Source: DSUN01 sp035527715 (lineage in GTDB: Bacteria > Planctomycetota > PUPC01 > DSUN01). From it: 18,931 nucleotides of DNA. Under the pieces are notes generated by a model. That model did no database searches. It was not told where the DNA came from and saw only the letters and a program-made list of their open reading frames with translations. Of this stretch, positions 12,648-18,931 are shown piece after piece (within the stretch, counting starts at the first letter, position 1; each line of letters begins with the position of its first letter). Made by a program: the position numbers and the translations under genes. The stretch covers positions 1 to 18,931 of the forward strand of contig DATKZY010000217.1 in the NCBI GenBank assembly GCA_035527715.1, read 5' to 3'.

Positions 12648-15443
12648 GTGTGCGTGGAGAATGGTGTCCCCTGCGGTCTCGCCGCGGCGCTCCTCGTGGC
12701 GGCGGGACTCGCCGTCGCGGCGGAGCCGGGGCGGCTGGCACTCGACCGCCTGCACGGCGCCACCTGGCGCTTCGGCGGCGTGCTGGGCGAGCGGGTCCAG
12801 GCCAACGTCGAGCACTGGCTCCTCGTCGCCCCGAGGAACAACCCCGGCCTACTCGACATGTTCGCCAACCGCGAGGGGTCACATCTTCATTTGGCACACG
12901 GCGGCCATGTGCGAAATGAAGATGTGACCCCGCCCAATCTCGTGCCCTGGGCCGGGGAGTTCGTGGGCAAGTTCCTCATCTCGGGCGTCCAGGCGATGCG
13001 GATATCCGACGACCCGCGCCTGCGCGACACGCTCCAGGGCGTGGTCCGCCGCCTCACCGAGCTTCAGGCCGAGGACGGCTATCTCGGCCCGTGGCCGAAG
13101 GCCGAGCGCCTCCTCGGCCACTGGGACCTCTGGGGCCACTACCACGTGATGTTCGGCCTCCTGCTCTGGCACGAGCACACAGGCGACGCGAAGGCCCTCA
13201 CGGTCGCCCACCGCATGGCCGACCTGATCTGCAACACCTATCTCGACACGAAGCGCCGCGTGTTCGACGCCGGCTCGCACGAGATGAACATGTCGGTCAT
13301 CCACGGCCTCGCCCTTCTCTATCAGAAGACGCGGGAGCCCTGTTACCTGCGCATGGCCGAGGAGATTCTCAAGGACTTCGAGCGGGCGGGCGACTACTTC
13401 CGCACCGGCCTCGCGGGCGTTGAGTTCTTCCGCACGCCAAGGCCCCGCTGGGAGAGCCTGCACGCCGTCCAGGGCCTGGCCGAGCTGTACCGCATCACGG
13501 GCGACGACCGCTACAAGCGGGCCTTCCTTCACCACTGGGCGAGCATCCGCCGCTTCGATATGCGGAACACCGGCGGCTTCTCGTCGGGCGAGCGGGCCAC
13601 GGGCAATCCCTTCGCCGATACGCCCATCGAGACCTGTTGCGTCATCGCCTGGCAGGCCGTGATGATGGATGCCTTGCGCCTGACGGGCGATCCGACGATT
13701 GCCGACGACATCGAGCTGGCGACGCTCAACGCCACTGCCGGCGCCCAGCACCCCTCGGGCGAATGGTGCACCTACGACACGCCGATGAACGGCCGGCGGG
13801 TGCCGTCGCACGTGGCGATCCACTTCCAGGCCCGGCCCGACACGCCGCACCTCAACTGCTGCTCGGTCAACGGCCCCCGCGGCCTCGGCGCCCTGAGCGA
13901 ATGGGCCGTGATGCGGCGGGGCGACGGCCTCGCCGTCAACTTCTACGGCCCGATGGAGGTGAAGACCGCGCTGCCCGATGGCATGGCGATCACGCTCAGG
14001 CAAGAGGGCGACTACCCCGTCGGCGACAGCACGAAGCTCACCATCGAGCTGGTAGGGCGTGCATACCTGCACGCGGAATCTTCATTCCCCCTCGCCCTCC
14101 GCATCCCCGCTTGGGCGATGAAGACCGAGGTCGCGCTCAACGGCAAGGCCGTCTCGGGCGTGAAACCGGGCGCCTATCTCGGCCTGACGCGAGAATGGAA
14201 GAGCGGCGACACGGTGGCGATTCGCTTCGACATGGGCATCCGCCACGAGGCGGGCGACCTCGAGCAATACGGCAAGGCATCGTTCTACCGCGGCCCCATT
14301 CTCCTGGCGCACGACGAGCAGCTTGCAAAGGGCGAGGGCAAGCAGCGCCCCTGGCTTCTCGTGGACGTGCCCATCCCCGGCGGCCAGACGTTGCGATTGT
14401 GCGATTTCGCCAGCGCGGGCGCCAACGGCGGCGCCTACCGCTCCTGGCTCCCCGCCACGGGCCTTCGCCCGCCGAGGCCCGTGCCGTGGCAGCCCGCCGA
14501 CGGCGCCCGCGTGGCGCCCGGCGCCATCCGCTTCACATTCCGCAAGCCGGCCGCCGCGGCCCTCGCTGAGCGCCGACACGCCGTCGCCATTGCCGATTCG
14601 CCCGCCTTCGACCGCCTCATCCTTAGCTACGGCGACGCGGCAAAGCCGCCCCTCGTCCTCCCTGCCTCGGAAGCGAAGAGGCTCAAGCCCGACACGCCCT
14701 ACTACTGGAAGCTCGTCGCCCGCAACCCCAACGGCCAGACCGAGAGCCTCGCGCCCCACAAGCACTTCGTCATTGATCCCTCGCTGCCCCCTGCGCCCGA
14801 CGTGCCCGATACCCAATACGGCGAGCGGCCGAAGGACGCCGCCATCGTCGTCGCCCCGCTCAAGGGCGACCCGAAGCCCGAGTGGGGCCAACTGAAGGAC
14901 GCCAAGGGCTGGAAGCCCGCCCCCGGCCCCGACGGCAAGCCGAATGGCGCCATCGAACTGGACGGCCAGGCGGGCCGCATCACCTATGCCTTGACCGAGT
15001 TCCCCGACCGCGACTTCACCGTCGCCGTCTGGGTCTGCGTCGCCGCGCTGCCCAAGACCCAGTATGGCCAGGTCTTCAGCGCCTGGTGCAAGGGGATGGA
15101 CGACCCGCTGCGGCTGGTCGTCCACGGGGGAAAACTCCACGCCCGCATCGAGGCGGGGCAGTTCTTCGGCACCGACGGCTTCCCCGTTGAGGTGGGCAAG
15201 TGGGTTCACCTCGCGGCGGTGAAGGAGGGCGAGAGGCTCACCCTCTACATCAACGGCGCTGCGCACGCCGCCGCGAAGGCCCCCGAGAGCGTCGTCTCCT
15301 CCGCCGAGGATTTCGCCCTGGGCGGCAACCCCCACTTCGCCGGCCCCGAATTCCTCGCCTGCCGCCTGGCCGACCTGCGCTTCTTCGCCAAAGCGCTTGC
15401 CCCGAGTCAGGTAGGCGCGATCTTCCGACCTTCAAAGGAATAG
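12648..15443 (+). CDS. Secreted GH127-like (DUF1680) glycoside hydrolase with C-terminal LamG-type domain (931 aa)
   Basis: GTG start with GGAGG 9 nt upstream; a hydrophobic segment (LAAALLVAAGLAVAA, 11-25) acts as a signal peptide although its N-region lacks basic residues. Residues 30-600 are the alpha/alpha-barrel and sandwich of DUF1680/GH127 beta-L-arabinofuranosidase-like enzymes: LVPWAGEFVGKFL, GYLGPWP, ETCCVIAW (328-335) and HLNCCSVNG (401-409). By comparison with Bifidobacterium HypBA1, Glu328, Cys330, Cys404 and Cys405 would be the Zn ligands and nucleophile set, with Glu315 (SSGERA) the likely acid/base. A fibronectin-III-like segment (about 605-710) and a LamG/concanavalin-like domain (about 765-925, KWVHLAAVKEGERLTLYING) follow. 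A 57-bp palindrome encodes residues about 76-95. First gene of a three-gene secreted operon. Sugar specificity is not certain. Confidence 0.85.
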   Translation: MCVENGVPCGLAAALLVAAGLAVAAEPGRLALDRLHGATWRFGGVLGERVQANVEHWLLVAPRNNPGLLDMFANREGSHLHLAHGGHVRNEDVTPPNLVPWAGEFVGKFLISGVQAMRISDDPRLRDTLQGVVRRLTELQAEDGYLGPWPKAERLLGHWDLWGHYHVMFGLLLWHEHTGDAKALTVAHRMADLICNTYLDTKRRVFDAGSHEMNMSVIHGLALLYQKTREPCYLRMAEEILKDFERAGDYFRTGLAGVEFFRTPRPRWESLHAVQGLAELYRITGDDRYKRAFLHHWASIRRFDMRNTGGFSSGERATGNPFADTPIETCCVIAWQAVMMDALRLTGDPTIADDIELATLNATAGAQHPSGEWCTYDTPMNGRRVPSHVAIHFQARPDTPHLNCCSVNGPRGLGALSEWAVMRRGDGLAVNFYGPMEVKTALPDGMAITLRQEGDYPVGDSTKLTIELVGRAYLHAESSFPLALRIPAWAMKTEVALNGKAVSGVKPGAYLGLTREWKSGDTVAIRFDMGIRHEAGDLEQYGKASFYRGPILLAHDEQLAKGEGKQRPWLLVDVPIPGGQTLRLCDFASAGANGGAYRSWLPATGLRPPRPVPWQPADGARVAPGAIRFTFRKPAAAALAERRHAVAIADSPAFDRLILSYGDAAKPPLVLPASEAKRLKPDTPYYWKLVARNPNGQTESLAPHKHFVIDPSLPPAPDVPDTQYGERPKDAAIVVAPLKGDPKPEWGQLKDAKGWKPAPGPDGKPNGAIELDGQAGRITYALTEFPDRDFTVAVWVCVAALPKTQYGQVFSAWCKGMDDPLRLVVHGGKLHARIEAGQFFGTDGFPVEVGKWVHLAAVKEGERLTLYINGAAHAAAKAPESVVSSAEDFALGGNPHFAGPEFLACRLADLRFFAKALAPSQVGAIFRPSKE
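12875..12931. repeat. 57-bp palindromic element inside the GH127-like coding sequence
   Basis: An 18-bp perfect inverted repeat (GGGGTCACATCTTCATTT at 12875-12892 against 12914-12931) encloses a second 5-bp stem GCACA/TGTGC (12894-12898 and 12908-12912). The element is exactly 57 bp, or 19 codons, and keeps the frame. It encodes an unusual His-rich stretch (SHLHLAHGGHVRNEDV) between MFANR and PPNLVPWAGEF, where the family normally has a short connection (family knowledge). This looks like a mobile palindrome inserted into a gene without breaking it. Confidence 0.75.
14057..14074. repeat. Short perfect hairpin within the GH127-like gene
   Basis: GCGTGCA-TACC-TGCACGC (14057-14074) encodes part of VGRAYLHAES (469-478) just before the conserved strand PLALRIPAWA. 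It could be a second, smaller palindrome insertion or coincidence in GC-rich coding DNA. Confidence 0.35.
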
Positions 15444-15456
15444 AAGGGGGCTGACG

Positions 15457-18210
15457 ATGCGCCGTGCGATCTTCTGTGCGCTGCTCCTCTTCGCCTCTGC
15501 CGCCACCGCCGAATCGCTGTGGCTCGAGGCCGAGCACCTCGATAGCGTGCGCGGCTACTGCTGGCCCATGGGCAAGCCGAACATGAAGAAGACGGAGGGA
15601 CACTGGGCGCTGTCGGGGCCAGGGTGGGCCGCCGAGTGGAATCAGGGGGGCGAAAGCGGCTTCCTCTCCATCGCCACGGGCGCCGACGACGATAAGGCCA
15701 TGGCCAACAAAGACATCGAGATTCCCGCCGCGGGTGACTACTTCGTGTGGGTGCGCTATGGCGACTGGCGCGAGAAGACGGAACGCTTCCAGGTGCAGCT
15801 CGAGCAGGAGGGCGCCGCGCCCTGGCTCGGCCGCTACGGCGAGCAGCCGGTCATCGAGGAGGACAACGAGGCGAAGCTCTACTGGGGCTGGGCCTTCGCG
15901 TGGGACAAGCGAATAGCCACGCTCAAGAAAGGCCCCGCCAGGCTCAGCCTGCTCTCGACCACCAAAGACCCCGAGCCGCGGCAGATTGATGTCATCGTGC
16001 TGACGACCGATGCGGCCTATCGTCCGCTCATCAAGGAGCGCCCGCACAAGCACGCCTGGGACGTTCTGGCGGAATATCGCAAGGGCATTCCCGCTGACCT
16101 GTTGCCCCTCGCGCGCAAGAAGCCCGACTTCACGCTGCCCAGGGAGTGGCGGCTCCGCACCTTCCGCGACAAGGGATTCCTCTACCTGTGGAACGTCAGC
16201 CACACCAACGCCGCCGAAACGTGGCTCAGCGACAAGCCCGACCGCGTGAAATTCCCCTACAACATCAACGACAAGGAGACCCGCGAGGAGTTCGAGAAGA
16301 AGTTCGGCGGGAAGGACGACGTGCCGATCTTCTCCGACCCCCGCATTGTGCCCACCTTCCACGCCGTCGGCGGCGGCGTCTTCGCCACCGACCCGAAGAC
16401 GGGCGACGTGAACCCCGCGGGCCAGAAGTTCGCCAGGTGGCTCGACGAGCATCCCGGCCGCCCCTGGGCCACGATGATGAACTACCACGGCGGGGCACGC
16501 GTGGGCGACAAGGGTGTCGCGGCCTTCCTCAAGTACCGCGACCGCTACGTCGGCTCCATCGCCGGCGAGAGCCTCGGCTACTTCTACCCCGACGGCAAGA
16601 AGATGCAGGAGGCCACGGCCAACGCCAGGACCCGCCGCCAGCTCGTCGAGGCGTTCGCGCCGCTCTCGCTCGAGTGCAACGCCGAGAAGTACCGAAAGAT
16701 CTATGGCAAGGACCTCGACAAGAACCCTTATGCCGATGTGATCGCCTGCCTTTCGATTGGCAACATCGTGTTCGCCCCGCTGTGCCTCGACTGGGGCGCG
16801 CGCACGGCCGGCTACGAGTCGTCGGCCTGCACCAGCTCGATCCTCGGCATGCGGTGGGCATTCATGCGCGGCGCGGCGAGGCAGCACGCCGGCCTCACGG
16901 CCACCTACCGGTCGTGCAACTTCGGCGACGCCTCGACCATCTTCAGCAAGGGCAGCAGCTTCAGCTCGCCGCAGAACCTCCTCGACAACTACTACTCGGT
17001 CTTCTCTGGCGCGGGGATGACCTGGTACAAGTTCGACATCTGGTACCAGTACATGGCCGGCTCCTCGATGTTCTACCACGAGCAGGGCTTCGACGAGTGG
17101 TGGCGGCCGGGCGGCACCTCCGCCGCGGGCATCCACGAGGTCCAGCTCTCGCCGAAGGGGAAGCTGGTGGACCGCTTCCTGCGCCTCACCGCGGCCGCGC
17201 CCGACAGGGGGACCCCCTTCACCCCCGTGGCGTTCCTGGTGGACTACGCGCACGGCTGGGAGCCTGCCCCCTTCTGGCCCAACTCGTTCAAGAACTGGCA
17301 CGGCCACCAGGACCGCTTCCGCTTCGGCATCCACGAGAAGATGCTCGAGGAGTACCTGTGGACGGCCTACTACCCCATCGGCCCCGAGAGCGAGAAGCCG
17401 ATCACCGGCACCAACGAGGTCTACCTGCCGGGCGTCTTCGGCGACATCTTCGATGTGATCTTTGCCTATCCAGAAGTCAAGAAGTGGCGGACACTTGACA
17501 CCTATCCCGTCGTCATCGTGGCCGGCGAGATCGAACTCACCGAGCCCGAGGGCAGGCGCCTGGCGCAGTATGTGGACAATGGCGGCACGCTGCTCGTTGC
17601 CGACGCGCACCTCTCCGGCCCCGGCCTGGCGGCGCTGAGCCTGCCCAAAACGGGTAACCCAGTTGAAGCGGAAGGCTATAAGTGGCTGGGAGGACAAGAC
17701 ATGCAGCCTTCCCAGCGCTACCGCTGCCGCCCCATTGAGGCCCCGACGCGGCTCAGGGCCACCGAGTGGAGCCACAAGGTCCTGGCTCGCACGCCCGATG
17801 GTGCGAGCTTCTGCGCCTCCGAGGACAGGGGACGCGGGCGCCTCATCTATCTATCGGTGCCACATGGACTTGGGATCAACCGCGAGGCGCATCCCGTGCT
17901 CGCCCGACTGCTCGCCCACCTGACGCGCGGCCTGATGCCGGTGGAGGTCGAGGGCGACGTCGAGTGGCTCGTCAGCCGGTCGGATAAGGGCTGGCTCGTC
18001 ACACTCCTCAACCCAGCGGGCCAACTCAAGCCCCAGCAGGGCATTACGCCGACCGACTACCGCGAGAATCGCTCCGTGGTCATAAGGTGCCGCCTCCCAA
18101 TCACTTCCGCACGCGACCGCCTCTTGCCAAGCGAGAAGCTCGAGGTCAAGGGTAACGCCCTCCAGCTCGAAGTTCTCGCCGGCAGCGTGCGAATCATCGA
18201 GTTGCAGTAG
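15457..18210 (+). CDS. Secreted glycoside-hydrolase-like protein of unknown family (917 aa)
   Basis: The signal peptide MRRAIFCALLLFASAATA is cleaved near residue 18. Residues 19-185 look like a carbohydrate-binding beta-sandwich (LWLEAEHLDSV, IPAAGDYFVWVRYGDW, GPARLSLLST). Residues about 235-640 are rich in aromatic residues and resemble a (beta/alpha)8 hydrolase: FLYLWNVSHTN, PTFHAVGGG, MMNYHGG, GSIAGESLGYF with Glu371, AGYESS with Glu454, YKFDIWYQY. Residues about 655-720 (YPVVIVAGEIELTEPEGRRL, then YVDNGGTLLVADAH) resemble the glutamine-amidotransferase-like domain that follows the barrel in GH42-type enzymes. A small sandwich closes the C-terminus. No catalytic pair can be assigned with confidence. 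It starts 13 bp after the GH127-like stop with a weak AAGGGGG ribosome site, so it is translated from the same transcript. Polysaccharide degradation or binding outside the cytoplasm is likely. Confidence 0.75.
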   Translation: MRRAIFCALLLFASAATAESLWLEAEHLDSVRGYCWPMGKPNMKKTEGHWALSGPGWAAEWNQGGESGFLSIATGADDDKAMANKDIEIPAAGDYFVWVRYGDWREKTERFQVQLEQEGAAPWLGRYGEQPVIEEDNEAKLYWGWAFAWDKRIATLKKGPARLSLLSTTKDPEPRQIDVIVLTTDAAYRPLIKERPHKHAWDVLAEYRKGIPADLLPLARKKPDFTLPREWRLRTFRDKGFLYLWNVSHTNAAETWLSDKPDRVKFPYNINDKETREEFEKKFGGKDDVPIFSDPRIVPTFHAVGGGVFATDPKTGDVNPAGQKFARWLDEHPGRPWATMMNYHGGARVGDKGVAAFLKYRDRYVGSIAGESLGYFYPDGKKMQEATANARTRRQLVEAFAPLSLECNAEKYRKIYGKDLDKNPYADVIACLSIGNIVFAPLCLDWGARTAGYESSACTSSILGMRWAFMRGAARQHAGLTATYRSCNFGDASTIFSKGSSFSSPQNLLDNYYSVFSGAGMTWYKFDIWYQYMAGSSMFYHEQGFDEWWRPGGTSAAGIHEVQLSPKGKLVDRFLRLTAAAPDRGTPFTPVAFLVDYAHGWEPAPFWPNSFKNWHGHQDRFRFGIHEKMLEEYLWTAYYPIGPESEKPITGTNEVYLPGVFGDIFDVIFAYPEVKKWRTLDTYPVVIVAGEIELTEPEGRRLAQYVDNGGTLLVADAHLSGPGLAALSLPKTGNPVEAEGYKWLGGQDMQPSQRYRCRPIEAPTRLRATEWSHKVLARTPDGASFCASEDRGRGRLIYLSVPHGLGINREAHPVLARLLAHLTRGLMPVEVEGDVEWLVSRSDKGWLVTLLNPAGQLKPQQGITPTDYRENRSVVIRCRLPITSARDRLLPSEKLEVKGNALQLEVLAGSVRIIELQ

Positions 18211-18220
18211 GAGACCTGAG

Positions 18221-18931
18221 TTGTTGACGACTCAACGGTTGGCTGCTGTGTGTCTCGTTCTCCTCTGGGCATTGGCAGGGGCTGCGGCAGAGGTGACGTT
18301 CACGCTCAAGGAGCGACTCGGTCGCGACTGGGGGCCGGAGCTTGTGCGCCACTCGGTTGCCGTGCCGCCGGGTGCAAAGGTCGCCGAGGCCCCGCTGGTT
18401 CGCGTGGACGGCACGGTGGTTCCCGCCCAGATGGCTGGCGCGACCGAGGGGAAGGGTGGGACGAAGGCCGAACTGTTCCTCGTCCTGTCCCTGGCGAAGG
18501 GGCAGGCGATGACCGTGAGCATTGACCCGACGCAAAGCTCGCGCCTGCCCGAACTTCCGCACAGACAGCGCCGGGGCTACGAGGAGGCAGGGAACGACCT
18601 GTACAATCTCCGCGTCGCCAGGACTGGCAAGGTCGAGTTCCGCGAGCCGAAGGCGGCGAGCGAGGTGCCGACCCCCATCCAGGCGTGGCGAAGCGCCAAG
18701 GGGGATTGGACGGGGGCCAGCGCCTTCGTGTCCAGCAGGAAGGTGCGCGGCTACGTCGGGACGCTCAGGGAGGCCGGGCCGGCCCTGCTCGAATACGAGT
18801 ATCGCTACTCCTTTGTCCCGAAGGGCGAATACGTCTGCACGATTCGCATCGTCGCGGGCATCCCCGTCGCCTTCATCACCGACGAGTTCGACCTCGGCGA
18901 CGTGACGGAGGGCGGCGACGACATCGTGTAC
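18221..18931 (+). CDS. Secreted protein of unknown function, TTG start, truncated by the window end
   Basis: The frame runs open for 237 codons to the last base. The start is TTG at 18221 (a second TTG follows at once) with AGGAG at 18209-18213, 7 nt upstream and overlapping the TAG of the preceding gene, a typical coupled arrangement. There is no ATG in a comparable place. The N-terminus is a signal peptide (TTQRLAAVCLVLLWALAGAAA, cut before EVTFTL). The rest looks like beta-sandwich sequence: VTFTLKERLGRDWGPELV, APLVRVDGTVVPAQM, AELFLVLSLAKGQAMTVSID, LLEYEYRYSFVPKGEYVCTI. Co-location suggests a third exported carbohydrate-active or binding protein, but the family is not recognised and the C-terminus is missing. 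Confidence 0.75.
   Translation, partial: MLTTQRLAAVCLVLLWALAGAAAEVTFTLKERLGRDWGPELVRHSVAVPPGAKVAEAPLVRVDGTVVPAQMAGATEGKGGTKAELFLVLSLAKGQAMTVSIDPTQSSRLPELPHRQRRGYEEAGNDLYNLRVARTGKVEFREPKAASEVPTPIQAWRSAKGDWTGASAFVSSRKVRGYVGTLREAGPALLEYEYRYSFVPKGEYVCTIRIVAGIPVAFITDEFDLGDVTEGGDDIVY

Noticed and set aside
15250..17775. 841-codon minus-strand ORF opposite the 917-aa secreted protein
   Set aside because: It crosses the ends of two plus-strand genes and has no recognisable domains; the plus frame has a signal peptide and operon spacing.

Overview
The window is GC-rich bacterial DNA that looks like the accessory genome of an uncultured Planctomycetota-type organism (PVC group; Lentisphaerota or Armatimonadota are less likely alternatives). 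The grounds are a Tat-exported Gfo/Idh/MocA oxidoreductase, secreted beta-helix lipoproteins, a GH127-like hydrolase fused to a LamG-type domain, a DUF433/DUF5615 toxin-antitoxin pair, sigma70-type promoters close to TTGACA/TATAAT, and many palindromic intergenic repeats. No rRNA, tRNA, CRISPR array or transposase gene was seen. The taxonomic call is inference from gene content only.

Layout. Positions 1-288 hold palindromic repeats and no convincing gene. Positions 289-2948 (minus strand) are a three-gene operon: a thioredoxin-fold protein with a CGNC motif, a tandem paralogue that has lost both cysteines, and a 75-aa single-pass membrane protein. It reads from a TTGACC-17-TATGAT promoter at 3034-3062. 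A RecA/AAA_25-type ATPase follows (3199-4323, minus), with a strong promoter about 320 nt upstream and a hairpin-rich leader without a credible ORF. Positions 4678-5740 are gene-free and packed with repeats: a 102-bp unit in three copies, a 238-bp composite unit in two copies, and several perfect hairpins.

Positions 5741-10445 (minus) hold two paralogous right-handed beta-helix lipoproteins with a DUF433/DUF5615 toxin-antitoxin module, which has its own promoter, between them. At 10632-11030 a stand-alone response-regulator receiver protein faces right behind a TTGACA-17-TATAAG promoter. It converges on the leftward Gfo/Idh/MocA gene (11163-12461) across a long imperfect inverted repeat. Diverging from the oxidoreductase is a rightward operon of secreted proteins: GH127-like plus LamG (12648-15443), a 917-aa glycoside-hydrolase-like protein (15457-18210), and a TTG-initiated secreted protein of unknown function that runs off the window (from 18221).

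Functional reading: 5.7-18.9 kb looks like a polysaccharide-processing neighbourhood of exported beta-helix proteins, hydrolases and a sugar-oxidoreductase-like enzyme, without SusC/SusD or obvious transporters in view. The observations most worth a second look are a 57-bp palindromic element sitting in frame inside the GH127-like gene, an inverted pair of REP-like elements with two compensated base-pair changes at 181-260, the tandem redox/non-redox thioredoxin-fold pair, and the repeat array at 4.9-5.6 kb.
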